Source: Strongylocentrotus purpuratus
Lineage: Eukaryota > Echinodermata > Echinoidea > Camarodonta > Strongylocentrotidae
Direction of reading: 5' to 3'
Assembly (NCBI RefSeq): GCF_000002235.5
Contig: NW_022145607.1
Span: forward strand, 39,732,029 to 39,796,028
Length of the DNA stretch: 64,000 nucleotides
Shown here: positions 36,578-50,789 of the stretch, in pieces
How the letters are laid out: each line of letters starts with the position of its first letter
Numbering within the stretch: the first letter of the stretch is position 1
The notes under the pieces: generated by a model
Told to the model about the DNA's origin: nothing
Database searches by the model: none
Seen by the model: the letters and a program-made list of their open reading frames with translations, nothing else
Program-made: the position numbers and the translations under genes

Positions 36578-39500
36578 GTGGTTTCCATCTGTATTTATTG
36601 CGCAATGTATAAAAGGATGTATAGAGCTCTAAAACCTTGCAAAAACTGTCCAATTGCACAAAAAGAACCGTTTGAGGACGTATATGTTAGTTTTTCATCA
36701 CATTTGCAAATATCTTTCTTTAAAAGAACGCTGTGGACTCCTGAGTGGTATCATTTGGTTGCACTCGATCTCCTCTATAAGTTAGCGTCATCGGTTTCTG
36801 GTTTTCATCTGTATTTATTGCGCAATGTATAAAAGGATGTATAGAGCTCTAAAACCTTGCAAAAACTGTCCAATTGCACAAAAAGAACCATTTGAGGGGT
36901 ATTTGTTAGTTTTTCATCACATTTGCAAAATATCTTTCTTTAAAAGAACAATGTGGACTCCTGAGTGGTATCATTAAGTTGCACTCGATCTCCTCTATCA
37001 GTTAGCGTCATCGGTTTCTGGTTTCCATCTGTATTTATTGCGCAATGTATAAAAGGATGTATAGAGCTCTAAAACCTTGCAAAAACTGTCCAATTGCACA
37101 AAAAGAACCGTTTGAGGGTATTTGTTAGTTTTTCATCACATTTGCAAAATATATTTCTTTAAAAGAACACTGTGGACTCCTGAGTGGTATCATTAAGTTG
37201 CACTCGATCTCCTCTATAAGTTAGCGTCATCGGTTTCTGGTTTTCATCTGTATTTATTGCGCAATGTATAAAAAAGGATGTATAGAGCTTGCAAAAACTG
37301 TCCAATTGCACAAAAAGAACCATTTGAGGCGTATTTGTTAGTTTTTCATCACATTTGCAAATATCTTTCTTTAAAAGAACGCTGTGGACTCCTGAGTGGT
37401 ATCATTAAGTTGCACTCGATCTCCTCTATAGTTAGCGTCATCGGTTTCTGGTTTTCATCTGTATTTATTGCGCAATGTATAAAAGGATGTATAGAGCTCT
37501 AAAACCTTGCAAAAACTGTCCAATTGCACAAAGAACCGTTTGAGGCGTATATGTTAGTTTTTCATCACATTTGCAAATATCTTTCTTTAAAAGAACACTG
37601 TGGACTCCTGAGTGGTATCATTAAGTTGCACTCGATCTCCTCTATAAGTTAGCGTCATCGGTTTGTGGTTTTCATCTGTATTTATTGCGCAATGTATAAA
37701 AGGATGTATAGAGCTCTAAAACCTTGCAAAAACTGTCCAATTGCACAAAAAGAACCATTTGAGGGGTATTTGTTAGTTTTTCATCACATTTGCAAAATAT
37801 CTTTCTTTAAAAGAACGCTGTGGACTCCTGAGTGGTATCATTAAGTTGCACTCGATCTCCTCTATCAGTTAGCGTCATCGGTTTCTGGTTTTCATCTGTA
37901 TTTATTGCGCAATGTATAAAAGGATGTTTAGAGCTCTAAAACCTTGCAAAAACTGTCCAATTGCACAAAAAGAACCATTTGAGGGGTATTTGTTAGTTTT
38001 TCATCACATTTGCAAAATATCTTTCTTTAAAAGAACAATGTGGACTCCTGAGTGGTATCATTAAGTTGCACTCGATCTCCTCTATCAGTTAGCGTCATCG
38101 GTTTGTGGTTTTCATCTGTATTTATTGCGCAATGTATAAAAGGATGTATAGAGCTCTAAAACCTTGCAAAAACTGTCCAATTGCACAAAAAGAACCATTT
38201 GAGGGGTATTTGTTAGTTTTTCATCACATTTGCAAAATATCTTTCTTTAAAAGAACAATGTGGACTCCTGAGTGGTATCATTAAGTTGCACTCGATCTCC
38301 TCTATCAGTTAGCGTCATCGGTTTGTGGTTTCCATCTGTATTTATTGCGCAATGTATAAAAGGATGTATAGAGCTCTAAAACCTTGCAAAAACTGTCCAA
38401 TTGCACAAAAAGAACCATTTGAGGGGTATTTGTTAGTTTTTCATCACATTTGCAAAATATCTTTCTTTAAAAGAACGCTGTGGACTCCTGAGTGGTATCA
38501 TTAAGTTGCACTCGATCTCCTCTATCAGTTAGCGTCATCGGTTTCTGGTTTTCATCTGTATTTATTGCGCAATGTATAAAAGGATGTATAGAGCTCTAAA
38601 ACCTTGCAAAAACTGTCCAATTGCACAAAAAGAACCATTTGAGGCGTATTTGTTAGTTTTTCATCACATTTGCAAAATATCTTTCTTTAAAAGAACAATG
38701 TGGACTCCTGAGTGGTATCATTAAGTTGCACTCGATCTCCTCTATAAGTTAGCGTCATCGGTTTCTGGTTTTCATCTGTATTTATTGCGCAATGTATAAA
38801 AGGATGTATAGAGCTCTAAAACCTTGCAAAAACTGTCCAATTGCACAAAAAGAACCGTTTGAGGCGTATATGTTAGTTTTTCATCACATTTGCAAAATAT
38901 ATTTCTTTCAAAGAACACTGTGGACTCCTGAGTGGTATCATTAAGTTGCACTCGATCTCCTCTATAAGTTAGCGTCATCGGTTTCTGTTTTCATCTGTAT
39001 TTATTGCGCAATGTATAAAAGGATGTATAGAGCTCTAAAACCTTGCAAAAACTGTCCAATTGCACAAAAAGAACCATTTGAGGCGTATTTGTTAGTTTTT
39101 CATCACATTTGCAAAATATCTTTCTTTAAAAGAACAATGTGGACTCCTGAGTGGTATCATTAAGTTGCACTCGATCTCCTCTATAAGTTAGCGTCATCGG
39201 TTTCTCGTTTTCATCTGTATTTATTGCGCAATGTATAAAAGGATGTATAGAGCTCTAAAACCTTGCAAAAACTGTCCAATTGCACAAAAAGAACCAATTG
39301 AGGGGTATTTGTTAGTTTTTCATCACATTTGCAAAATATCTTTCTTTAAAGGATCGCTGTGGACTCCTGAGTGGTATCATTAAGTTGCACTCGATCTCCT
39401 CTATCAGTTAGCGTCATCGGTTTGTGGTTTCCATCTGTATTTATTGCGCAATGTATAAAAGGATGTATAGAGCTCTAAAACCTTGCAAAAACTATCCAAT

Positions 39501-42500
39501 TGCACAAAAAGAACCGTTTGAGACGTATATGTTAGTTTTTCATCACATTTGCAAATATCTTTCTTTAAAAGAACACTGTGGACTCCTGAGTGGTATCATT
39601 TGGTTGCACTCGATCTCCTCTATAAGTTAGCGTCATCGGTTTCTCGTTTTCATCTGTATTTATTGCGCAATGTATAAAAGGATGTATAGAGCTCTAAAAC
39701 CTTGCAAAAACTGTCCAATTGCACAAAAAGAACCATTTGAGGGGTATTTGTTAGTTTTTCATCACATTTGCAAAATATCTTTCTTTCAAAGAACAATGTG
39801 GACTCCTGAGTGGTATCATTAAGTTGCACTCGATCTCCTCTATAAGTTAGCGTCATCGGTTTCTGGTTTCATCTGTATTTATTGCGCAATGTATAAAAGG
39901 ATGTATAGAGCTCTAAAACCTTGCAAAAACTGTCCAATTGCACAAAAAGAACCGTTTGAGGGGTATTTGTTAGTTTTTCATCACATTTGCAAAATATCTT
40001 TCTTTCAAAGAACACTGTGGACTCCTGAGTGGTATCATTAAGTTGCACTCGATCTCCTCTATAAGTTAGCGTCATCGGTTTCTGGTTTTCATCTGTATTT
40101 ATTGCGCAATGTATAAAAAAGGATGTATAGAGCTTGCAAAAACTGTCCAATTGCACAAAAAGAACCATTTGAGGCGTATTTGTTAGTTTTTCATCACATT
40201 TGCAAATATCTTTCTTTAAAAGAACGCTGTGGACTCCTGAGTGGTATCATTATGTTGCACTCGATCTCCTCTATAGTTAGCGTCATCGGTTTCTGGTTTT
40301 CATCTGTATTTATTGCGCAATGTATAAAAGGATGTATAGAGCTCTAAAACCTTGCAAAAACTGTCCAATTGCAAAAAAGAACCGTTTGAGGCGTATATGT
40401 TAGTTTTTCATCACATTTGCAAATATCTTTCTTTAAAAGAACACTGTGGACTCCTGAGTGGTATCATTAAGTTGCACTCGATCTCCTCTATAAGTTAGCG
40501 TCATCGGTTTGTGGTTTTCATCTGTATTTATTGCGCAATGTATAAAAGGATGTATAGAGCTCTAAAACCTTGCAAAAACTGTCCAATTGCACAAAAAGAA
40601 CCATTTGAGGGGTATTTGTTAGTTTTTCATCACATTTGCAAAATATCTTTCTTTAAAAGAACGCTGTGGACTCCTGAGTGGTATCATTAAGTTGCACTCG
40701 ATCTCCTCTATCAGTTAGCGTCATCGGTTTCTGGTTTTCATCTGTATTTATTGCGCAATGTATAAAAGGATGTTTAGAGCTCTAAAACCTTGCAAAAACT
40801 GTCCAATTGCACAAAAAGAACCATTTGAGGGGTATTTGTTAGTTTTTCATCACATTTGCAAAATATCTTTCTTTAAAAGAACAATGTGGACTCCTGAGTG
40901 GTATCATTAAGTTGCACTCGATCTCCTCTATCAGTTAGCGTCATCGGTTTGTGGTTTTCATCTGTATTTATTGCGCAATGTATAAAAGGATGTATAGAGC
41001 TCTAAAACCTTGCAAAAACTGTCCAATTGCACAAAAAGAACCATTTGAGGGGTATTTGTTAGTTTTTCATCACATTTGCAAAATATCTTTCTTTAAAAGA
41101 ACAATGTGGACTCCTGAGTGGTATCATTAAGTTGCACTCGATCTCCTCTATCAGTTAGCGTCATCGGTTTGTGGTTTTCATCTGTATTTATTGCGCAATG
41201 TATAAAAGGATGTATAGAGCTCTAAAACCTTGCAAAAACTGTCCAATTGCACAAAAAGAACCATTTGAGGGGTATTTGTTAGTTTTTCATCACATTTGCA
41301 AAATATCTTTCTTTAAAAGAACGCTGTGGACTCCTGAGTGGTATCATTAAGTTGCACTCGATCTCCTCTATCAGTTAGCGTCATCGGTTTGTGGTTTCCA
41401 TCTGTATTTATTGCGCAATGTATAAAAGGATGTATAGAGCTCTAAAACCTTGCAAAAACTGTCCAATTGCACAAAAAGAACCGTTTGAGGCGTATTTGTT
41501 AGTTTTTCATCACATTTGCAAAATATCTTTCTTTAAAAGAACACTGTGGACTCCTGAGTGGTATCATTAAGTTGCACTCGATCTCCTCTATCAGTTAGCG
41601 TCATCGGTTTGTGGTTTCCATCTGTATTTATTGCGCAATGTATAAAAGGATGTATAGAGCTCTAAAACCTTGCAAAAACTGTCCAATTGCACAAAAAGAA
41701 CCGTTTGAGGCGTATATGTTAGTTTTTCATCACATTTGCAAAATATCTTTCTTTAAAAGAACACTGTGGACTCCTGAGTGGTATCATTAAGTTGCACTCG
41801 ATCTCCTCTATCAGTTAGCGTCATCGGTTTCTGGTTTTCATCTGTATTTATTGCGCAATGTATAAAAGGATGTATAGAGCTCTAAAACCTTGCAAAAACT
41901 GTCCAATTGCACAAAAAGAACCGTTTGAGGCGTATTTGTTAGTTTTTCATCACATTTGCAAATATCTTTCTTTAAAAGAACACTGTGGACTCCTGAGTGG
42001 TATCATTAAGTTGCACTCGATCTCCTCTATAAGTTAGCGTCATCGGTTTCTCGTTTTCATCTGTATTTATTGCGCAATGTATAAAAGGATGTATAGAGCT
42101 CTAAAACCTTGCAAAAACTGTCCAATTGCACAAAAAGAACCGTTTGAGGCGTATTTGTTAGTTTTTCATCACATTTGCAAAATATCTTTCTTTAAAAGAA
42201 CACTGTGGACTCCTGAGTGGTATCATTAAGTTGCACTCGATCTCCTCTATAAGTTAGCGTCATCGGTTTCTGGTTTTCATCTGTATTTATTGCGCAATGT
42301 ATAAAAGGATGTATAGAGCTCTAAAACCTTGCAAAAACTGTCCAATTGCACAAAAAGAACCGTTTGAGGCGTATATGTTAGTTTTTCATCACATTTGCAA
42401 ATATCTTTCTTTAAAAGAACACTGTGGACTCCTGAGTGGTATCATTAAGTTGCACTCGATCTCCTCTATAAGTTAGCGTCATCGGTTTCTGGTTTTCATC

Positions 42501-45500
42501 TGTATTTATTGCGCAATGTATAAAAGGATGTATAGAGCTCTAAAACCTTGCAAAAACTGTCCAATTGCACAAAAAGAACCGTTTGAGGCGTATATGTTAG
42601 TTTTTCATCACATTTGCAAAATATCTTTCTTTCAAAGAACACTGTGGACTCCTGAGTGGTATCATTAAGTTGCACTCGATCTCCTCTATAAGTTAGCGTC
42701 ATCGGTTTCTGGTTTTCATCTGTATTTATTGCGCAATGTATAAAAGGATGTATAGAGCTTGCAAAAACTGTCCAATTGCACAAAAAGAACCATTTGAGGC
42801 GTATTTGTTAGTTTTTAATCACATTTGCAAATATCTTTCTTTAAAAGAACGCTGTGGACTCCTGAGTGGTATCATTAAGTTGCACTCGATCTCCTCTATA
42901 GTTAGCGTCATCGGTTTCTGGTTTTCATCTGTATTTATTGCGCAATGTATAAAAGGATGTATAGAGCTCTAAAACCTTGCAAAAACTGTCCAATTGCAAA
43001 CAAAGAACCGTTTGAGGCGTATATGTTAGTTTTTCATCACATTTGCAAATATCTTTCTTTAAAAGAACACTGTGGACTCCTGAGTGGTATCATTAAGTTG
43101 CACTCGATCTCCTCTATAAGTTAGCGTCATCGGTTTGTGGTTTTCATCTGTATTTATTGCGCAATGTATAAAAGGATGTATAGAGCTCTAAAACCTTGCA
43201 AAAACTATCCAATTGCACAAAAAGAACCGTTTGAGACGTATATGTTAGTTTTTCATCACATTTGCAAAATATCTTTCTTTAAAAGAACAATGTGGACTCC
43301 TGAGTGGTATCATTAAGTTGCACTCGATCTCCTCTATAAGTTAGCGTCATCGGTTTCTTGTTTTCATCTGTATTTATTGCGCAATGTATAAAAGGATGTA
43401 TAGAGCTCTAAAACCTTGCAAAAACTGTCCAATTGCACAAAAAGAACCATTTGAGGCGTATTTGTTAGTTTTTAATCACATTTGCAAAATATCTTTCTTT
43501 AAAAGAACAATGTGGACTCCTGAGTGGTATCATTAAGTTGCACTCGATCTCCTCTATAAGTTAGCGTCATCGGTTTCTCGTTTTCATCTGTATTTATTGC
43601 GCAATGTATAAAAGGATGTATAGAGCTCTAAAACCTTGCAAAAACTGTCCAATTGCACAAAAAGAACCATTTGAGGGGTATTTGTTAGTTTTTCATCACA
43701 TTTGCAAAATATCTTTCTTTAAAGAACGCTGTGGACTCCTGAGTGGTATCATTAAGTTGCACTCGATCTCCTCTATCAGTTAGCGTCATCGGTTTCTGGT
43801 TTTCATCTGTATTTATTGCGCAATGTATAAAAGGATGTATAGAGCTCTAAAACCTTGCAAAAACTGTCCAATTGCACAAAAAGAACCATTTGAGGGTATT
43901 TGTTAGTTTTTCATCACATTTGCAAAATATCTTTCTTTAAAAGAACAATGTGGACTCCTGAGTGGTATCATTTAGTTGCACTCGATCTCCTCTATCAGTT
44001 AGCGTCATCGGTTTGTGGTTTCCATCTGTATTTATTGCGCAATGTATAAAAGGATGTATAGAGCTCTAAAACCTTGCAAAAACTGTCCAATTGCACAAAA
44101 AGAACCATTTGAGGGGTATTTGTTAGTTTTTCATCACATTTGCAAAATATCTTTCTTTAAAAGAACGCTGTGGACTCCTGAGTGGTATCATTAAGTTGCA
44201 CTCGATCTCCTCTATAAGTTAGCGTCATCGGTTTGTGGTTTCATCTGTATTTATTGCGCAATGTATAAAAGGATGTATAGAGCTCTAAAACCTTGCAAAA
44301 ACTGTCCAATTGCACAAAAAGAACCATTTGAGGGGTATTTGTTAGTTTTTCATCACATTTGCAAAATATCTTTCTTTAAAAGAACAATGTGGACTCCTGA
44401 GTGGTATCATTAAGTTGCACTCGATCTCCTCTATAAGTTAGCGTCATCGGTTTCTGGTTTTCATCTGTATTTATTGCGCAATGTATAAAAGGATGTATAG
44501 AGCTCTAAAACCTTGCAAAAACTGTCCAATTGCACAAAAAGAACCATTTGAGGCGTATTTGTTAGTTTTTCATCACATTTGCAAAATATCTTTCTTTAAA
44601 AGAACACTGTGGACTCCTGAGTGGTATCATTAAGTTGCACTCGATCTCCTCTATAAGTTAGCGTCATCGGTTTCTGGTTTTCATCTGTATTTATTGCGCA
44701 ATGTATAAAAGGATGTATAGAGCTCTAAAACCTTGCAAAAACTGTCCAATTGCACAAAAAGAACCATTTGAGGCGTATTTGTTAGTTTTTCATCACATTT
44801 GCAAAATATCTTTCTTTAAAAGAACAATGTGGACTCCTGAGTGGTATCATTAAGTTGCACTCGATCTCCTCTATCAGTTAGCGTCATCGGTTTCTGGTTT
44901 TCATCTGTATTTATTGCGCAATGTATAAAAGGATGTATAGAGCTCTAAAACCTTGCAAAAACTGTCCAATTGCACAAAAAGAACCATTTGAGGGGTATTT
45001 GTTAGTTTTTCATCACATTTGCAAAATATCTTTCTTTAAAAGAACGCTGTGGACTCCTGAGTGGTATCATTAAGTTGCACTCGATCTCCTCTATCAGTTA
45101 GCGTCATCGGTTTGTGGTTTCCATCTGTATTTATTGCGCAATGTATAAAAGGATGTATAGAGCTCTAAAACCTTGCAAAAACTGTCCAATTGCACAAAAA
45201 GAACCGTTTGAGGCGTATTTGTTAGTTTTTCATCACATTTGCAAAATATCTTTCTTTAAAAGAACACTGTGGACTCCTGAGTGGTATCATTAAGTTGCAC
45301 TCGATCTCCTCTATAAGTTAGCGTCATCGGTTTCTGGTTTTCATCTGTATTTATTGCGCAATGTATAAAAGGATGTATAGAGCTCTAAAACCTTGCAAAA
45401 ACTGTCCAATTGCACAAAAAGAACCGTTTGAGGCGTATATGTTAGTTTTTCATCACATTTGCAAAATATCTTTCTTTAAAAGAACACTGTGGACTCCTGA

Positions 45501-46660
45501 GTGGTATCATTAAGTTGCACTCGATCTCCTCTATAAGTTAGCGTCATCGGTTTCTGGTTTTCATCTGTATTTATTGCGCAATGTATAAAAGGATGTATAG
45601 AGCTCTTGCAAAAACTGTCCAATTGCACAAAAAGAACCATTTGAGGCGTATTTGTTAGTTTTTCATCACATTTGCAAATATCTTTCTTTAAAAGAACGCT
45701 GTGGACTCCTGAGTGGTATCATTAAGTTGCACTCGATCTCCTCTATAGTTAGCGTCATCGGTTTCTGGTTTTCATCTGTATTTATTGCGCAATGTATAAA
45801 AGGATGTATAGAGCTCTAAAACCTTGCAAAAACTGTCCAATTGCACAAAAAGAACCGTTTGAGGCGTATATGTTAGTTTTTCATCACATTTGCAAAATAT
45901 CTTTCTTTAAAAGAACACTGTGGACTCCTGAGTGGTATCATTAAGTTGCACTCGATCTCCTCTATAAGTTAGCGTCATCGGTTTCTGGTTTTCATCTGTA
46001 TTTATTGCGCAATGTATAAAAGGATGTATAGAGCTCTAAAACCTTGCAAAAACTGTCCAATTGCACAAAAAGAACCGTTTGAGACGTATATGTTAGTTTT
46101 TCATCACATTTGCAAATATCTTTCTTTAAAAGAACACTGTGGACTCCTGAGTGGTATCATTAAGTTGCACTCGATCTCCTCTATAAGTTAGCGTCATCGG
46201 TTTCTGGTTTTCATCTGTATTTATTGCGCAATGTATAAAAGGATGTATAGAGCTCTAAAACCTTGCAAAAACTGTCCAATTGCACAAAAAGAACCGTTTG
46301 AGGCGTATATGTTAGTTTTTCATCACATTTGCAAAATATCTTTCTTTAAAAGAACACTGTGGACTCCTGAGTGGTATCATTAAGTTGCACTCGATCTCCT
46401 CTATAAGTTAGCGTCATCGGTTTCTGGTTTTCATCTGTATTTATTGCGCAATGTATAAAAGGATGTATAGAGCTTGCAAAAACTGTCCAATTGCACAAAA
46501 AGAACCATTTGAGGCGTATTTGTTAGTTTTTCATCACATTTGCAAATATCTTTCTTTAAAAGAACGCTGTGGACTCCTGAGTGGTATCATTATGTTGCAC
46601 TCGATCTCCTCTATATTAGCGTCATCGGTTTCTGGTTTTCATCTGTATTTATTGCGCAAT
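36578..46660 (+). repeat. Domain with a 12-13-unit higher-order period
   Basis: Short-deletion units lie near 37285, 40130, 42756 and 45601, at spacings of 2845, about 2626 and 2845 bp, or 13, 12 and 13 units. Each is followed by a unit end reading CTATAGTTAG, which is shorter than usual. The 13-unit spacing also separates GTGGTTTCC/TTTGGTTGC units at 36578 and 39424. This period differs from the 15-unit and 20-23-unit patterns elsewhere, so the array consists of domains amplified with different block lengths. Confidence 0.6.
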
Positions 46661-49600
46661 GTATAAAAGGATGTATAGAGCTCTAAAACCTTGCAAAAAC
46701 TGTCCAATTAAACAAAGAACCGTTTGAGGCGTATATGTTAGTTTTTCATCACATTTGCAAATATCTTTCTTTAAAAGAACACTGTGGACTCCTGAGTGGT
46801 ATCATTAAGTTGCACTCGATCTCCTCTATAAGTTAGCGTCATCGGTTTGTGGTTTTCATCTGTATTTATTGCGCAATGTATAAAAGGATGTATAGAGCTC
46901 TAAAACCTTGCAAAAACTGTCCAATTGCACAAAAAGAACCGTTTGAGGCGTATTTGTTAGTTTTTCATCACATTTGCAAAATATCTTTCTTTAAAAGAAC
47001 AATGTGGACTCCTGAGTGGTATCATTAAGTTGCACTCGATCTCCTCTATAAGTTAGCGTCATCGGTTTCTGGTTTTCATCTGTATTTATTGCGCAATGTA
47101 TAAAAGGATGTATAGAGCTCTAAAACCTTGCAAAAACTGTCCAATTGCACAAAAAGAACCATTTGAGGGCGTATTTGTTAGTTTTTCATCACATTTGCAA
47201 AATATCTTTCTTTAAAAGAACAATGTGGACTCCTGAGTGGTATCATTAAGTTGCACTCGATCTCCTCTATAAGTTAGCGTCATCGGTTTCTGGTTTTCAT
47301 CTGTATTTATTGCGCAATGTATAAAAGGATGTATAGAGCTCTAAAACCTTGCAAAAACTGTCCAATTGCACAAAAAGAACCATTTGAGGGGTATTTGTTA
47401 GTTTTTCATCACATTTGCAAAATATCTTTCTTTAAAGAACGCTGTGGACTCCTGAGTGGTATCATTAAGTTGCACTCGATCTCCTCTATCAGTTAGCGTC
47501 ATCGGTTTCTGGTTTTCATCTGTATTTATTGCGCAATGTATAAAAGGATGTATAGAGCTCTAAAACCTTGCAAAAACTGTCCAATTGCACAAAAAGAACC
47601 ATTTGAGGGGTATTTGTTAGTTTTTCATCACATTTGCAAAATATCTTTCTTTAAAAGAACAATGTGGACTCCTGAGTGGTATCATTAAGTTGCACTCGAT
47701 CTCCTCTATCAGTTAGCGTCATCGGTTTGTGGTTTCCATCTGTATTTATTGCGCAATGTATAAAAGGATGTATAGAGCTCTAAAACCTTGCAAAAACTGT
47801 CCAATTGCACAAAAAGAACCATTTGAGGGGTATTTGTTAGTTTTTCATCACATTTGCAAAATATCTTTCTTTAAAGAACGCTGTGGACTCCTGAGTGGTA
47901 TCATTAAGTTGCACTCGATCTCCTCTATAAGTTAGCGTCATCGGTTTGTGGTTTCCATCTGTATTTATTGCGCAATGTATAAAAGGATGTATAGAGCTCT
48001 AAAACCTTGCAAAAACTGTCCAATTGCACAAAAAGAACCATTTGAGGGGTATTTGTTAGTTTTTCATCACATTTGCAAAATATCTTTCTTTAAAAGAACA
48101 ATGTGGACTCCTGAGTGGTATCATTAAGTTGCACTCGATCTCCTCTATAAGTTAGCGTCATCGGTTTCTGGTTTTCATCTGTATTTATTGCGCAATGTAT
48201 AAAAGGATGTATAGAGCTCTAAAACCTTGCAAAAACTGTCCAATTGCACAAAAAGAACCATTTGAGGCGTATTTGTTAGTTTTTCATCACATTTGCAAAA
48301 TATCTTTCTTTAAAAGAACACTGTGGACTCCTGAGTGGTATCATTAAGTTGCACTCGATCTCCTCTATAAGTTAGCGTCATCGGTTTCTGGTTTTCATCT
48401 GTATTTATTGCGCAATGTATAAAAGGATGTATAGAGCTCTAAAACCTTGCAAAAACTGTCCAATTGCACAAAAAGAACCATTTGAGGCGTATTTGTTAGT
48501 TTTTCATCACATTTGCAAAATATCTTTCTTTAAAAGAACGCTGTGGACTCCTGAGTGGTATCATTAAGTTGCACTCGATCTCCTCTATAAGTTAGCGTCA
48601 TCGGTTTGTGGTTTTCATCTGTATTTATTGCGCAATGTATAAAAGGATGTATAGAGCTCTAAAACCTTGCAAAAACTGTCCAATTGCACAAAAAGAACCG
48701 TTTGAGGCGTATTTGTTAGTTTTTCATCACATTTGCAAAATATCTTTCTTTAAAAGAACACTGTGGACTCCTGAGTGGTATCATTAAGTTGCACTCGATC
48801 TCCTCTATAAGTTAGCGTCATCGGTTTCTGGTTTTCATCTGTATTTATTGCGCAATGTATAAAAGGATGTATAGAGCTCTAAAACCTTGCAAAAACTGTC
48901 CAATTGCACAAAAAGAACCGTTTGAGGCGTATTTGTTAGTTTTTCATCACATTTGCAAAATATCTTTCTTTAAAAGAACACTGTGGACTCCTGAGTGGTA
49001 TCATTAAGTTGCACTCGATCTCCTCTATAAGTTAGCGTCATCGGTTTCTGGTTTTCATCTGTATTTATTGCGCAATGTATAAAAGGATGTATAGAGCTCT
49101 AAAACCTTGCAAAAACTGTCCAATTGCACAAAAAGAACCATTTGAGGCGTATTTGTTAGTTTTTCATCACATTTGCAAAATATCTTTCTTTAAAAGAACA
49201 CTGTGGACTCCTGAGTGGTATCATTAAGTTGCACTCGATCTCCTCTATAGTTAGCGTCATCGGTTTCTGGTTTTCATCTGTATTTATTGCGCAATGTATA
49301 AAAGGATGTATAGAGCTCTAAAACCTTGCAAAAACTGTCCAATTGCACAAAAAGAACCGTTTGAGGCGTATTTGTTAGTTTTTCATCACATTTGCAAATA
49401 TCTTTCTTTAAAAGAACACTGTGGACTCCTGAGTGGTATCATTAAGTTGCACTCGATCTCCTCTATAAGTTAGCGTCATCGGTTTGTGGTTTTCATCTGT
49501 ATTTATTGCGCAATGTATAAAAGGATGTATAGAGCTCTAAAACCTTGCAAAAACTGTCCAATTGCACAAAAAGAACCGTTTGAGGGTATTTGTTAGTTTT

Positions 49601-50789
49601 TCATCACATTTGCAAAATATCTTTCTTTAAAAGAACAATGTGGACTCCTGAGTGGTATCATTAAGTTGCACTCGATCTCCTCTATAAGTTAGCGTCATCG
49701 GTTTCTGGTTTTCATCTGTATTTATTGCGCAATGTATAAAAGGATGTATAGAGCTCTAAAACCTTGCAAAAACTGTCCAATTGCACAAAAAGAACCATTT
49801 GAGGCGTATTTGTTAGTTTTTCATCACATTTGCAAATATCTTTCTTTAAAAGAACAATGTGGACTCCTGAGTGGTATCATTAAGTTGCACTCGATCTCCT
49901 CTATAAGTTAGCGTCATCGGTTTCTCGTTTTCATCTGTATTTATTGCGCAATGTATAAAAGGATGTATAGAGCTCTAAAACCTTGCAAAAACTGTCCAAT
50001 TGCACAAAAAGAACCATTTGAGGCGTATTTGTTAGTTTTTCATCACATTTGCAAATATCTTTCTTTAAAAGAACACTGTGGACTCCTGAGTGGTATCATT
50101 AAGTTGCACTCGATCTCCTCTATCAGTTAGCGTCATCGGTTTCTGGTTTTCATCTGTATTTATTGCGCAATGTATAAAAGGATGTATAGAGCTCTAAAAC
50201 CTTGCAAAAACTGTCCAATTGCACAAAAAGAACCATTTGAGGGGTATTTGTTAGTTTTTCATCACATTTGCAAAATATCTTTCTTTAAAAGAACGCTGTG
50301 GACTCCTGAGTGGTATCATTAGGTTGCACTCGATCTCCTCTATCAGTTAGCGTCATCGGTTTGTGGTTTCCATCTGTATTTATTGCGCAATGTATAAAAG
50401 GATGTATAGAGCTCTAAAACCTTGCAAAAACTGTCCAATTGCACAAAAAGAACCATTTGAGGGGTATTTGTTAGTTTTTCATCACATTTGCAAAATATCT
50501 TTCTTTAAAAGAACGCTGTGGACTCCTGAGTGGTATCATTAAGTTGCACTCGATCTCCTCTATCAGTTAGCGTCATCGGTTTCTGGTTTCATCTGTATTT
50601 ATTGCGCAATGTATAAAAGGATGTATAGAGCTCTAAAACCTTGCAAAAACTGTCCAATTGCACAAAAAGAACCATTTGAGGGGTATTTGTTAGTTTTTCA
50701 TCACATTTGCAAAATATCTTTCTTTAAAAGAACACTGTGGACTCCTGAGTGGTATCATTAAGTTGCACTCGATCTCCTCTATCAGTTAG

